This document shows positions 9,812 through 32,048 of a DNA stretch of 64,000 nucleotides, piece after piece. This DNA is from Ianthella basta. Its lineage: Eukaryota > Porifera > Demospongiae > Verongiida > Ianthellidae. The notes under the pieces are model-generated. The model ran no database searches, was not told where the DNA came from, and saw only the letters and a list, made by a program, of their open reading frames with translations. The stretch spans positions 816,501-880,500 of the forward strand of contig OZ025882.1 of the NCBI GenBank assembly GCA_964019415.1, written 5' to 3'. A program made the translations under genes and the position numbers. Within the stretch, counting starts at the first letter, position 1. The number at the start of each line of letters is the position of its first letter.

Positions 9812-12772
9812 TTTGGAGCACTTCTACCACAGAATTGGCAGTGTATTACCTGAGGCCAGCACTAACCAACCTGGGGTAGGTAGGAGTTCAGTGAGGGAAT
9901 TGTGTGTCAACTGTTGATGTGGACAACAAGCAAGTACATGCATGCGCTGTCAGAGTATAGTTACTCGTTGATTTACTGTTTGATGCATGCTTCGTTACTT
10001 GCTCTTCCGTGTTTGTATAATGATCAGTTTGTTGGAGCATGTTGTGCACATGTCTAGTACAATTACAATGTTATGTAAATGAAATGTTGATCTGCTTGCG
10101 CATGTGTGTTGATGTGCATGTGGCATACATACATAAGTATCTCTACCTTGTGTGCAGGCACAGGGGACCATGCCCATATATGGAGTTGTTCCGTCTGAGG
10201 TAAAATACACAATGTCTGCCTTGTGTTTAGGTAGCCTGAGTTCTGATTCAAGACTGATTGAATTCCAGCTAGGTTGTGAAATTCAGTGAAATCGATCCTA
10301 TTGTGATGTGCTTTTGCACTTGACTAGCAGTATACATGATTGGAACAGACTCATGCCACACAAACCCATGCAACATTTGTATATGTAACTCAGTGTTAGA
10401 ACTTGGCTGTTCCTGTAGATACTGTATACTGCTTCTGATACTCTGTTCCCACCTTCTCTTACTTCTGTGCAGGAGGAAAGGAAGAGGCTGGAAGGGGAGA
10501 AGAGGATGGCTAACCGGCAGGTTCTACATTCTGGCCATGACTCTTTACAAGGAAAGGTATGCCTTATGATATGTAACAAAATGCATCCATACATGCTCAA
10601 ACTGATGATATTCACTCTTGCACATACCACATGGTTTCACACACACAGCACGCACACATGCATGCATGCACGTGGACCCACTGAAGGGCGGGGTTGGTTC
10701 ATCATGAAGGTTTACTATGGTCATGTCTTTTGTGCTCACATATTACATCACTTGGCATGAATAGGACACTAGTCAAAGCACAGCCACATGAAACAGTGAT
10801 TTGGTAGGAACACTTTGAGGTTATACCACATGTATGTATGCAGTGCTATTCATCCAGCTGTTTCTATATACCATAATTATGACATCACAGCAGCTTCCTT
10901 ATCATGAAGGCATTGAGAGCTTGTATGAGATGGCTTCAACTGAAGTAGACACATACTGGGAACCACACTCTACAGAGGAGGACATCTACTCACAAATGTC
11001 TCAGCACAAGTACTGGGAGATCCTGCGCTTTAGTGTGACCATGTCATCCCAGCTGGGGGCAGGACAGTTTGGTGAGGTGTACAAAGGAGAACTGCAGACT
11101 CCTTATGGCCCTGTGGATGTGGCAGCGAAGTTGGTGAAGAAGGGAGCTCCTCAGGAAGAGAGGGTGAAGCTGCTGCAGGAGGCAGCCATCATGGGACAGT
11201 TTAGACACAAGTTCATTGTTGGTTTGCTTGGAGTGGTTACCCTTGGAGAAGAGGTGGGGAACTGGACAGTGAACAGAATCAATACAGTAAACTGTGGTTT
11301 GGTGCTGTGATATCTAGGATGGCAATGTGTGTCACTTTCAAATATCCCACACTGTTGTGTGGTTGACTACTATAGTGTATTAATGCAAGCCCATTACATA
11401 CATGGTTAGTATACATGAGAGGAAGGATGCATGCATGGGCGCTTAAATCAGTTATGCTCTGTATTGCTAATGCTCTGTGTGTCACATATTGAGCTGCCAT
11501 ATATAGGTCTTACCATATGAATGCACATTCAATGATGAATGACTTTGATGTTGTATACTTCCTGCATGTACAGAGGATAATGCTGATGGAGCTGCTCCTT
11601 GGAGGAGACCTGAGTAGCCACTTGCTTGACCTGAGACAACAGTATGTTTGCGTTTAGATTGCATTTAGATTGCTTACACTTGTGTGCACTCTTGATCAAC
11701 TTTGTCCAAACAATACATGTGCAGTGATCTAGGATTGAATTGAGTGCCTTTTCTGTTTCATGCGACAGGGTTCACCAATCCAGTGGCACTGACCCAGCCC
11801 TCCCCGCCACACTGCTCAAGTTCTGTCGCCAGGTGGCTGAGGGTCTGTCATATCTGGCTGGTAAGTCCTTTGTCCACAGAGACATTGCTGCAAGGAACAT
11901 CTTGTTGGACCAGGAACTCAATTGTAAGGTGAGAGGAGAGAAGGGAGAAGAGAGCCCTAAGTTAATGTGGACATACGAAATATTACATGTGTGTACTTAA
12001 GTGATCATGATACCGTGCTATATTCTCTTTCCTATTCTGATTGGCAGATTTCTGATTTTGGAATGAGTCGTGGTCTGAATGAAGAATCATATTATATGAC
12101 AAGGGGTGGGCAAATCCCTCTGAAGTGGACAGCTCCAGAAGCTGTATTGTACAGGAAATACAGCACCAGCAGTGATGTGTGGAGCTATGGGATGCTGATG
12201 TATGAGATATGGTCACTGGGACACAAGCCATTTGGAGACATGTCACCTGAGGATGTAAGATCTGCTTGTAACTTGCTCGATGTAATATTGTAGTCTGGCT
12301 ATACATAGGTAACTGTTTTAAATTCAACACCACTATTTCTCCTGACAATAGATTGTTAATACAGCTCTTCAGAATGGCTACTGCCAGCCTCCTCCCCCTG
12401 GCTGTCCGAGGGCAGTGTATGCCATCATGGTGGACTGCTGGTGAGGAGTACATTGGGGAGGGGGATTATTAGTTGTCAATTGTTACAACACACTCAACAC
12501 ACTGAAGGACACACACATGTCCATTGTGCTGCTCCCCTGTGTTGTGTAGGAATCCAAAGTACTCCATGAGGCCAGATGCCAATGCCCTTCACTATACCCT
12601 CACACAAACCAGTGAAGGGTTCCTCCTTGCCTGGACGAAGGAGGACATGGAAACATCCCCCCGTGCAGCAGAATTGGGTGCACCTCTCGAAGAGGGCACT
12701 GCACTCTACCAAGACCTGCAAACCATGTATAGTAATACAGCGTCAGTACCAATAATAGTGCTCTGTAAATAG
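9811..12772 (+). pseudogene. 5'-truncated receptor kinase gene in inverted orientation (kinase domain intact)
   Basis: Reverse-complement copy of 19667-22628. Exons: partial 9812-9875, then 10158-10199, 10473-10556, 10891-11253, 11574-11641, 11769-11928, 12048-12254, 12352-12440, 12550-12772. The frame is open from the partial juxtamembrane exon to the stop. P-loop [16 protein letters not shown] Lys, [19 protein letters not shown] and WTAPE are all present. The signal peptide, ectodomain and transmembrane exons are missing because the breakpoint at 9811 lies inside a juxtamembrane exon. If transcribed from a fortuitous promoter it could give a soluble cytoplasmic tyrosine kinase; more likely it is a non-expressed fragment. 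Confidence 0.85.
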
Positions 12773-13872
12773 TCTCAAGGACAAGACATTCAATTTGTAT
12801 TGTTTCATGGTTGTGCCAAGAGAAACATTTTCTAACTGTAAGTAGCCACATTATGGCAATGTGCCTGTGATGTCAATATGCTACTCAATATTGTACAACT
12901 GCACATGCCATGGTCATGGTATGTGCAGTTGTACAATATTGATGGCCTGGGATGTATTGATGGCCTGGGATGAAGTATACATATACACAGCATATGTATA
13001 AACATATATAGTGTACAATTATCCCTGTGCATGATTTGCTGCCTGTTCATGGATTGACACTATCACACAGTGCTACACATCTGTGTACACAATACACACG
13101 CACAACACAGTGAACATGCACACCACATGCAGAACAGGTGAAGAAGACCATTCACAGTGGTGAGTCATATGAACCAAATACACAACAACCATTTGCAAAG
13201 CCTTGTTTACATGACAGCACAACTACATGAGGTTGGGCCATCATGACAGTACTAGCACTAGATTGCAGGTAGAATTAGTAGGTGCACTTGTGTGTGTACG
13301 GTATGCAGGGATGACTGCACAATACATGCATGAATTGGTGGACACACTGCGTAGATAGATTTATCACAATAATGGCTCTGTTGGTGAAAGAGCATAACAA
13401 GAAACACACTGAGCACTGCAGCCAAACATGCCATGCTGCATGTGTGTGTGTATACATGGGTAGTCATGGTAACGACCTACTGAACAGAGTAGCTATGGCT
13501 AGCTACTGATGATACTGATATGAGCACGTTCTGAGGGCACGGCTGGTATAATTTTGTGCATGTTGTTCCTGTTCACTTGCACAGTCGGAAGGCGAAGTGT
13601 TGAAGGTAACCATTGTTCTGATCTTATTGGGCTAAAGGCGCAGTGTGTCAGCCTTGCCTTGGCCTAGACCATATAGCTGTATAGCTGTATAGCTATAGCT
13701 AGCTAAACGGAGAGTGGGACGAGCTACAGAACAGTACGTATTAAATCTCCCTTGCTATGCCTTTGGTGCTACCATATGAATCTTCGGCGTGTAGAAATAT
13801 CTTCCTCGTGCTCACGTAGCTAGTTCACCTACGTACGTAGCTATAGATGTATTGAGCCTAGTGCATATCGCG
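12161..13872 (-). repeat. Triplicated segment B, copy 2 (inverted)
   Basis: Reverse complement of 18567-20278. The inverted block runs continuously from 9811 to 13872 and then changes abruptly to the start of the second direct copy of segment A. The 12773-13811 part is intergenic and holds no gene I can support. Confidence 0.85.
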
Positions 13873-16198
13873 AGAGTGCAGTGAAGGGCAGTGGCCTCTG
13901 GCCTCATGGAGTGCTGTGGATTCCTACAGCACAGGGGAAGAAACAATGGACATGTGTAAGATTAACCAAAGTTAAATTGTTCACTTATCCTCCTAGCTTC
14001 TCCCCTCCTCACCAGCAGTCCACCATAATGGCATACACTGCCTTCGGACAGCCAGGGGGAGGAGGCTGGCAGTAACCCGTTTGAAAAGCTGTAGTAATAA
14101 TCTGATGGAAATGAGAGAGTATAGTGTCAATTAATTAGAGCCAATTACCTACCCACCAGACTGCACGAATTACGAAGAGCGAGTGCAAGCAAGCAGGCCT
14201 CTTCACTGAGGTCTTACATCCTCAGGTGACATGTCTCCAAATGGCTTGTGTCCCAGTGACCATATCTCATACATCAGCATCCCATAGCTCCACACATCAC
14301 TGCTGGTGCTGTATTTCCTGTACAAAACAGCCTCGGGAGCTGTCCACTTCAGAGGGATTTGCCCACCCCTGGTCACATAATATGATTCTTCATCTAGGTC
14401 ACGACTCATTCCAAAATCAGAAATCTATAGATTGGAAAGGGGATTGGCAATGTGCAAGGTGTAATGTAGAATAGTTTGTACTCATCCGCACATGTAGATC
14501 CATGGGGATATGCTGGTTTGCCCATATGCATGTTAAGCTTAGAGAGGTCTCTTCTCTCACTCCTTCTTACTTTGCAATTGTGCTCCTTGTCCAACAAAAT
14601 GTTCCTTGCAGCAATGTCTCTGTGGACAAAGGACTTACCAGCCAGATATGACAGACCCTCAGCCACCTGGCGACAGAACTTGAGCAGTGTGGTGGGGAGG
14701 GCTGTGTCATTTGGCTGAACCCTATCATATGTAATTAACAGAACAGGAATGCAATTCATCACAAACTTGCCTCTAATGTTCGTAACAAAGCAAGCACTGA
14801 GTGCACACCCATGGCCACGTACAGGTAAATCTTAATACAATACAGCCAAACCTACCGTTGTCTCAGGTCGAGCAAGTGGTCCCTCAGGTCTCCTCCAGGA
14901 AGAAACTCCATCAACATCATCCTCTGTACAGGAAGTGGGCAGAAGGCCATGCTCTAATGGTTGTATGCATTGCTCAGCTAACAGAAGTGTGGTTATGGTA
15001 CTTTAACTGTCATACTTTACTCTTTACTATCAGCACTCAAGTGTTTCAATCATAATAATTACTATGAAGTCCCTCACTTGTTTTCCACGGATGACCACTC
15101 CCACCAGACGGACAATGTGTTTGTGTCTAAATTGTCCCAAGATGGCCGCCTCCTGCAGCAGCTTCACCCTCTCCTCCTGAGGGGCTCCATTCTTCACCAA
15201 CTTCGCTGCCACATCCACAGGACCATAAGGAGTCTGCAGTTCTCCTTTGTACACCTCACCAAACTGTCCTGCCCCCAGCTCGAATGACATGGTCACACAC
15301 GAGGGCAGGATCTCCTGGTACTTGTACTGAGACATTTGTGAGTAGATGTCCTCCTTTGTAGAGTGTGGTTCCCAGTATGTGTCTACTTCAGTTGATATAT
15401 TCTCATACAGACAACTCTCAATTCCCTCAGGAAGCTGCAAGTCAGTAAAAATAGCCAGAATAATAGCACTGATTGTACAATTCAAACATGATGAACTCAA
15501 CACAAACTAATAATAAGCTGATATTAAATGATAATAATAATAAGAAGGAAACAGAAGCACAGTAAATTCATAACTCCAGGCTAAAAGCACCATCTCAAAG
15601 TGTTCTTACTATCATACAATTACCTCTTCACACCACACTCCCACCTACCTACCCCAGGTTGGGGAGTGCTAGTCCCCAGTGGCACACTGCCAACTGCGCC
15701 TGAGTTGACCCTTGCATAATTGAGCTCTAGATCTGCATAAACATCCATGGCTGCAGCAAGTAAGATTGACAGTACACATTCAGCCATCAACAACTGTGAG
15801 ACTGCATGCCTGTACATCTTATTGTGGCAATGCTTTAGCATGCAGGCACTCACAAGAGCTGCTAGCTCTACCAAAACTGGAGCTAACAGGAGGTTCATAT
15901 TCATAGTGAGGGGTCGAGTCACTTCTTGTCAAGCCAATGGTGCTAAATGTTTGGGTAACTGCATGAGAGTGAGAAAGTAAATGAAATACTCTGCATTGGA
16001 TAACTGTGCCATACTGTATATCTCCATTGATGGAATGCACACACTGTATATGAAGTTGTGTCTGCTTTTATAAGGCTATCAGAAAGCACATGCACACATG
16101 TACATATGTACACACACATGTACACACATACACACATGTACATATGCACACACACATGTATGCACACACACATGTACACACATACACACACACACACA

Positions 16199-16230
<32 letters not shown>

Positions 16231-17027
16231 CGTACACACGTACACACACACACACACACACACCTTTCTTTGTCTTGCGCTGTGAGTGGATCAGACTCCT
16301 AATGTGGTATGTGATGGCAGCAGCTACAACAAGCACTGTGACGACAATCACCACCACTCCACCTACCACACCAGCCACCATTTCAGCCATGATTGGATTA
16401 GTATTATTGGGATCACGAAGACAATCCACTGCAGAATGGAGCAGTATCTGCTGTACACAATACATCACAAAGTTTAATACACTGTCTACATGCGTTGTAT
16501 GCATACCTACCTTCCACACAAAGGATGGGAGAAGCACTAACTCTCCTGCTGCTTGCAGTTATGAGCTCTGTTGAATAGCTCCCATAGGTGCAGCATGTGT
16601 GTGTGCTCCCGGCTATACTGGAGGAATCTGTGAAATATAGGGTAGACACTGCATATCTGAAAGGACAAGTCATGCAAGTGTGTACCAAGATATTGGTATC
16701 ATCAGAAAGGATATGTGCTCATGCAACATCATCATCTTTCAGTTGCATTCACGGTATATAGTTTTTACAGCTCAATGACATGCTAACTTCTCTCAATACA
16801 GTCAGCAATGTTATTAAACTGGCTAGCTATTGTCCTTCAGCCGCCGCGCTGAGATGCTTGCACAGCACACATATTCTCACCTTCTGCAACACTCAGGGTC
16901 CACATAAGGGGTATAGCTAGCTATTAAAACAGCACCAGTGTAGCTACCCACCTTGCGCCATGGCTCGAAGGCGCCACAAGTAGCAGAGAGAGACAAGCAA
17001 AATGGCTAGGCCTCTTTCGTGACACAT
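13812..17027 (-). CDS. RTK-like receptor, duplicate of the gene at 3241-6526, with a chimeric C-terminus (514 aa)
   Basis: Exons: 17027-16952, 16627-16511, 16428-16264, 15958-15854, 15750-15653, 15434-15078, 14923-14856, 14721-14571, 14424-14218, 14101-14013, 13923-13812. They sum to 1545 nt, an open frame of 514 codons plus stop. It has the same signal peptide, shortened ectodomain, TM and complete kinase motifs as its twin, with small changes ([15 protein letters not shown] instead of VAVK). The last exon crosses the breakpoint at 13872: after HCTL the normal tail is replaced by [19 protein letters not shown] and a stop at 13812-13814, read from inverted intergenic DNA. The final C-lobe helix and the native tail are therefore lost, and stability may be impaired. 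Transcription of this copy is not shown by the sequence. Confidence 0.85.
16085..16263. repeat. CA/CGCA microsatellite abutting a splice donor (copy 2)
   Basis: ACACAC and ACATGTACAC motifs with an inserted run of about eight CGCA units. The repeat starts at the donor of the TM exon ending at 16264. It is about 35 bp longer than its twin at 5632-5762, the largest difference between the two A copies. Confidence 0.85.
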
Positions 17028-17087
17028 CTCAACCGATCAATCTCGCCCGCCTGTCCTGATCGATGCACCATGCAGTCTTGAGCAGGA

Positions 17088-17094
17088 ATTTATA
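17088..17094 (-). promoter_or_regulatory. Possible TATA box of the gene starting at 17027
   Basis: TATAAAT on the minus strand about 60 bp upstream of the ATG; duplicate of 6587-6593. Confidence 0.3.
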
Positions 17095-17253
17095 ACATCA
17101 GACATATCCGCGAAGCGTCCGGTTCGCATGCCAGTGCATGATAAACTTGCCGTGAAATTCGAACCCCATTGAAGCGCCTCACGTACCCCAGTCAGCTCTT
17201 GTTCTCATCACGTCCTAACCGCAAACAATAGTTCGTAAATTTTTTCGCGGGTG

Positions 17254-17422
17254 AGTACAGCGGGTTTATGTAACCTTGCAACAGTTCCCACACCATGGGC
17301 AGCCGTTACCTAGGATAAGGACTGGTACTGTACACAACTGTTATATGTCACTCTGTTCGTATCCTAGGTAATGACTACCCAGGTATGGGAACTGTTGTAA
17401 GGTTGCATAAATCCACTGTACT
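17254..17422. mobile_element. MITE-like hairpin element (copy 2)
   Basis: Duplicate of 6753-6921, with the same imperfect arms of about 60 bp. Confidence 0.7.
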
Positions 17423-17911
17423 GTCAGCTGAGTGCGGAGTAGCATGCGGAATAGCACCGCAGCTTTCTTTAGCTAGTCCAACGACTGCTGGCATCTACAA
17501 TGCAGTTCTGTACATGGATGTGTGAATGTGTGTGTGAATGGAGGAGGGACGAGATGGGGGGGGGGGGGGGATTAAGTATACAGGGCGTGTATTAGAATAG
17601 ACATTCAAGCTGTAGGGGTCATTAGTATTAGCTCAACTCAATCCTAGCTGAAAAGTACATTGTGCATGAAGTGGAAAGTGTGAATAAGTGCTCTGACACT
17701 AGAGACTAAGGGAGTACACAACATGGCCTTTAGAATGTGAATCACAGCTCTGGGAGTGGATCAATAGCTAGCTACTGTACTTTTGGAGTGTCTCTGGTGT
17801 CACTGGTAAAGTATGTATACAGTTTAATCTATATACAGTTCAGTGTTGTTCAATTCACAATCTCATTCAAAGACAACCACAGTATACTGTACTTTGCATG
17901 TAATTGCATCC

Positions 17912-17995
17912 ACAGAAGTAGACAAATACTGGGGACCACATGCACTCATCAGAGAATGACATTTACTGACAAATCTCAAAGCACACGTACCAGGG
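17912..17995 (+). pseudogene. Decayed juxtamembrane-exon relic (copy 2)
   Basis: Duplicate of 7416-7499 with one or two base changes; the frame is broken in the same way. Confidence 0.6.
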
Positions 17996-19666
17996 TGTCC
18001 CTAGCTACAAGTAGACTGATTTGGAGGTAAGATATAGGATAATCAAAGGATCTAACAGATTGTGCCTCGCTGAAGGGTATGGAGTGGAATTGCAGAGTTC
18101 TTATGGTATTAGCTATGCGGCAGTACAGTCAGTGAAGAAGAAAGTTCATCAAGGCGATAACTGGTTAATGGTAGTGCTGCTGTATAGAACGTATACAGCA
18201 TCGAACATGCAGTTCACAAACTAGCACGCTGTTCCATTGGGAACACTGTTGGGGTAGCTGAGTAGACCTGATCCAGCTACATTACTGTACTACCGCAGTT
18301 TGAACTATTGTATATGCATAACTGTATTGTCAGGTGAACATACGTGATCCAGCTACGTGACGTCTTTATTGCCCGCTCACGTGAGCTGCATCGCTGTAGC
18401 GCTGGAACTATGTGGTTAGCCTACTATAGAGCTCTACCTCCCTCCCACCCCGCGTACATAGCTAGTCAGGCCTATATTTGACCCTTATCGAGAGGCTGGG
18501 CACGTGACCTACTTGTGTAGCGTGCTCTTAAATGTGGCACAGTCCCGACCTCAGGAACGCGTGGGGCGCGATATGCACTAGGCTCAATACATCTATAGCT
18601 ACGTACGTAGGTGAACTAGCTACGTGAGCACGAGGAAGATATTTCTACACGCCGAAGATTCATATGGTAGCACCAAAGGCATAGCAAGGGAGATTTAATA
18701 CGTACTGTTCTGTAGCTCGTCCCACTCTCCGTTTAGCTAGCTATAGCTATACAGCTATACAGCTATATGGTCTAGGCCAAGGCAAGGCTGACACACTGCG
18801 CCTTTAGCCCAATAAGATCAGAACAATGGTTACCTTCAACACTTCGCCTTCCGACTGTGCAAGTGAACAGGAACAACATGCACAAAATTATACCAGCCGT
18901 GCCCTCAGAACGTGCTCATATCAGTATCATCAGTAGCTAGCCATAGCTACTCTGTTCAGTAGGTCGTTACCATGACTACCCATGTATACACACACACATG
19001 CAGCATGGCATGTTTGGCTGCAGTGCTCAGTGTGTTTCTTGTTATGCTCTTTCACCAACAGAGCCATTATTGTGATAAATCTATCTATGCAGTGTGTCCA
19101 CCAATTCATGCATGTATTGTGCAGTTATCCCTGCATACCGTACACACACAAGTGCACCTACTAATTCTACCTGCAATCTAGTGCTAGTACTGTCATGATG
19201 GCCCAACCTCATGTAGTTGTGCTGTCATGTAAACAAGGCTTTGCAAATGGTTGTTGTGTATTTGGTTCATATGACTCACCACTGTGAATGGTCTTCTTCA
19301 CCTGTTCTGCATGTGGTGTGCATGTTCACTGTGTTGTGCGTGTGTATTGTGTACACAGATGTGTAGCACTGTGTGATAGTGTCAATCCATGAACAGGCAG
19401 CAAATCATGCACAGGGATAATTGTACACTATATATGTTTATACATATGCTGTGTATATGTATACTTCATCCCAGGCCATCAATACATCCCAGGCCATCAA
19501 TATTGTACAACTGCACATACCATGACCATGGCATGTGCAGTTGTACAATATTGAGTAGCATATTGACATCACAGGCACATTGCCATAATGTGGCTACTTA
19601 CAGTTAGAAAATGTTTCTCTTGGCACAACCATGAAACAATACAAATTGAATGTCTTGTCCTTGAGA

Positions 19667-24246
<4,580 letters not shown>

Positions 24247-24993
24247 CTTGAGCTCCAGCCGATCCCTCTTTTGATACAGTAGTATGGAGCAGGAAGTTGT
24301 GCTTTGGCCTTAAATAGTTTTCCCGCGAAGCCTAACGAGTATTATACAGTATGTGAAGCTGCTGCACTTTTCCAAAAAACTGACACTGTTGTTTTTGTCA
24401 GCTGCCAAAGTACTGGTCCGGACGTGCCTGGCCTACGCATACTTGACTTGCAAAGTTGTCACATGGATCCCGTACGCGACCTAGTTACATCATCGCTATT
24501 AGTATGTCACAGTTACAACGGTCGGTACGTGACAGCTTGCTACGCAACTTAGCAAGCTACGTTTTCCGGGCTAACGAACCCGTATTAGCGAAGTGGTCAG
24601 TCAGTAGCCATAGCATGTATTGTATTGTAGATTATCGTTTTAGGTTATATCCCTTCAGTACGAGACAACTTGGCTGGTATGATCATGAATGGGCACGTGG
24701 GCCTGAGAAGCGATGCACAGGAATAGCTAACACGAACACGATGGTGTAGATGTAGTTAGTGAGATGAGAAATGCTGCATTTCATGACACGTAGATTGTCA
24801 CCCACGGCCGCACAATACTACTTCATTGCAGATTTAGCATTTCTAGCTATAGCTTCAGAATCTGTATACTAACAAAAATTGAAGGTTGGAGCTGTTACAA
24901 TTATAGTGTTACCATGCATGCAAAATTACATTATAATACAGTATAAACTCAGTCTGTGTGTTAAGTTTGTCAAATTCATAGGTGTTATGTATA
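24247..24993. other. Intergenic region and left edge of the subfamily B array
   Basis: Contains the upstream region of the gene starting at 24246 and, from about 24724 (GCTAACACGAACACGATGG), the sequence that recurs at 32968, 44845 and 55382 at the head of each array unit. Open frames at 24304-24749 have no recognisable homology and I do not call them genes. Confidence 0.5.
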
Positions 24994-28922
<3,929 letters not shown>

Positions 28923-29317
28923 CGTGATTGGCACAGGCTACTCTCTAGATCTGATATGCTGCGATCGAGCAGCTACACTCCAGCTGACGAGCGGGGTTAG
29001 ATTATTCCGAACTTCGTATATCCGCAATGTAAGTGGCACTGGGAATAAACACCTTAACCTAATTGACCCGTGAGCTGATCGCGAAGTGTACTGAGATTAT
29101 CCTAAAATAGCGATTCCAATCCAGATTTCGAACTATTCGACTTGCACTCATTCACCGTATTACTGCACAGTACGTTTCTTTGTGAGTACAACGGTCTTTA
29201 TCCCATCGAAATTGGTTAAGGTTAATGTTTTTGTTGTACCGCCTTTGACTTAAGAAATACTCCCTGCGGAAACACGTCGGAAACACGTGCCGAACTCGTG
29301 GCTCGCGAGCTGCGCCT
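28923..29317. other. Upstream region of subfamily B copy 1
   Basis: No further gene seen. A 99-codon open frame at 28774-29073 overlaps exon 1 on the opposite strand and is a shadow. Bases 29263-29330 resemble the inner part of the TIR element at 32456-32961 (CCTGCGGAAACACGTCGGAA). Confidence 0.5.
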
Positions 29318-32048
29318 CAGTAACTGAGCTAGCATCTAGAATTCAATATAATTATAGCTATTTCCATAGCTACATAAATTGCTGGAAGTAGTAGCTAGCT
29401 AACACTGTAAAAATGTGAGGCAAGCTTCCTAGGAGTTGGTTCCATTGTGGCTACAAACATGTAATTGCATGGACTCATTGCTCTGCAAGTGGAAGCTGCA
29501 TGTTATGAAAACAATATAAAGTGAGCTGGTGGTGCATCCCACTAGACTGCTCAATAATTATATGCAAATGTCATAGCAATAAGCATACTGTGCATACAGT
29601 GAGTTTGTTTTGAAGTGCCGTTTTACTAGTCTATACTTGTAAAACGTCATTGTTACCTTTCAGCCAAGAAACTAACCCACCAGGGGAGGGAGCACTACCT
29701 AATTATATACTTATTTAGTTGTGTATTGCATGCATGGCAATAACAAACGAACTTGGAATCACTGCACCAACTGCCTTAGTTACCAGAGTTGTAAAAAATC
29801 TTGTTAACTTGCAATAACAGCTTACTTAACATGGTTTAACAGAGTTGTAAGTTAACAGACTTGCTTGACACTGTTATTCCAAGTAATGAATGTATAATCA
29901 TAATTATTCATCATATCAATTTTGATATTCATTGTGCCATATACAAGCTGTAGAAATGACTGCAGTCACATACACGCATGCAAGCTAATGAATTAAGTTA
30001 CTATACTGCTGTGTGTATGTTTGTGTGTGCATGTAGTAGAATGATTATACTGTGAGGTATATATTATGCACATTTGTATGCTGTTAGTACTGTTCTAGCT
30101 ATGGTGTACGCGAGGCTTGCAAGCCATTGACAGGCATGAGAACAGAATGAAGGGAATTTTGTGTACAGTAAACTGATAGTGAAGAGGCATGACAGCAGAT
30201 GGAGCCCAATTACTTCATAAAGGCTGTATAGCTATATTGCTTCTCAAGTATATGTATGCAGCCATAGTTGTACTGCATGTGCAGGTCCCTGCATGCAGGT
30301 CAGTATATGTTTAGAGAAGACTATCTATGGGTTTCAGATGTTCGAACTCTTTGCTGCCTTTATTCATTGTGCTTGAAATAACCCCTGAGTATAGCAATAG
30401 TTACCTTCCAACCTTTCCAAACTAAGTGGGCTGTATCTGCTGTACGTGCACGGCATGCCTCTTCACAATCAGTTTCCTGTACACAAAATGCCCTTCATTC
30501 TGTTCTCATGTCTCCTCATGCCATGTACTATGTATACTTTAAGGCATACTTTAGAAACTCTAGCCATCTGCTGTAAGGCCTCTTCACTACAATGCCCTCC
30601 ATTCCGTTCTCGTGCCTGTAAATGGCTTGCATGCTTCACGTACACTATAGCTAGAGCTGTACTAACAACATATAAATGTGCATATACCTCACAGTATAAT
30701 CTCATTCAACTATATGCACACAAATGTATGTACATACAGCAGTATAGTAGCTTAATTCATGAGCTTGCATGTGTGTACTGACTGCTGCATTCTAGCTTTG
30801 CATTCTAATACTAGTTCTTCTACCCATTGCTCCTATCTTGGTTTGCATGTTGCAAGATGAATGAACACTTTGCTTTACACATACTCCCAGGCATCAATCA
30901 AACAGTGGATATTCATCTGCCTATATGCACACCATGCATGCATGTAGACTTCAGGAAGGTGTACATGTGTGCTACCGTGTGTGCATGTGTACACAAATCA
31001 TGTATTGCTGACTTCCACATGCTACAGAATGAGTAGAAGAACTAGTACTAGAATGCAATACTAGAATGCAGCAGTCACTACACACATGCAAGCTCATGAA
31101 TTAAGCTACTATACTGCTGTATGTATATTTGTATGCATATAGTAGAATGAGAATATACTGTGAGGTATATATGCACATTTGTATGTTGTTAGTACTGTTC
31201 TAGCTATAGTGTACGTGAAGCATGCAAGCCATTTACAGGCACGAGAACGGAATGGAGGGCATTGTAGTGAAGAGGCCTTGCAGCAGATGGCTAGAGTTTC
31301 TAAAGTATGCCTTAAAGTATACATAGTACGTATACATGGCATGAGGAGACAGGCATGAGAACAGAATGAAGGGCATTTTGTGTACAGGAAACTGATTGTG
31401 AAGAGGCATGCCATGCACGTACAGCAGATACAGCCCACTTAGTTTGGAAAGGTTGGAAGGTAACTATTGCTATACTCAGGGGTTATTTCAAGCACAATGA
31501 ATAAAGGCAGCAAAGAACATCTGAAACCCATAGACAGTCTTCTCTAAACATATACTGACCTGCATGCAGGGACCTGCACATGCAGTACAACTATGGCTGC
31601 ACATATATACTTGAGAAGCAATATATGCTATACAGCCTTTACGAAGTAATTGGGCTCCATCTGCTGTCATGCCTCTTCACTATCAGTTTACTGTACACAA
31701 AATTCCCTCCATTCTGTTCTCATGCCTGTCAATGGCTTGCAAGCCTCACGAACACCATAGCTAGAACAGTACTAACAGCATACAAATGTGCATAATATAT
31801 ACCTCACAGTATAATCATTCTACTACCTTCACACACAAACATACACACAGCAGTTTTCATAACATGCAGCTTCCACTTGCAGAGCAATGAGTCCCATGCA
31901 ATTACATGTTTGTTGCCACAATGGAACCAACTCCTAGGAAGCTTGCCTCACATGTTTACAGTGTTAGCTAGCTACTACTTCCAGCAATTTATGTAGCTAT
32001 GGAAATAGCTATAATTATATTGAATTCTAGATGCTAGCTCAGTCACTG
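29318..32048. repeat. Giant foldback (inverted) repeat 1, about 2.7 kb
   Basis: The left end CAGTAACTGAGCTAGCATCT pairs with the right end, which finishes GCTAGCTCAGTCACTG. The left arm (to about 30830) and right arm (from about 31020) are reverse complements over long stretches, for example 29335-29515 with 31851-32035 and 30040-30780 with 31085-31850. The left arm has about 500 extra bases (29515-30040). Within each arm a submodule with GGCATGAGAACAGAATG and GTGAAGAGGCATG recurs. No transposase or RT ORF is visible. Confidence 0.8.

Larger units (their letters stand above)
17095..19666. other. Gene-poor spacer (copy of 6594-9170)
   Basis: Holds the second copies of the MITE, the poly-G run (about 17557-17570, shorter than its twin), the exon relic and the palindrome at 19497-19554. 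I see no intact gene. Confidence 0.6.

Noticed and set aside
10298..10760. 110- and 97-codon frames in the inverted segment
   Set aside because: The plus-strand one contains the real 28-codon exon at 10473-10556 but runs into introns on both sides; the minus-strand one is its shadow.
24304..24749. Two overlapping plus-strand open frames between clusters
   Set aside because: No homology, no splice context and no duplicate with preserved coding; it lies in the promoter region of the minus-strand gene.
30446..31670. Multiple 60-110 codon frames in the foldbacks (also 38604-41586)
   Set aside because: They occur as mirror pairs on opposite arms and share no coding signature; they follow the inverted repeat, not a gene.
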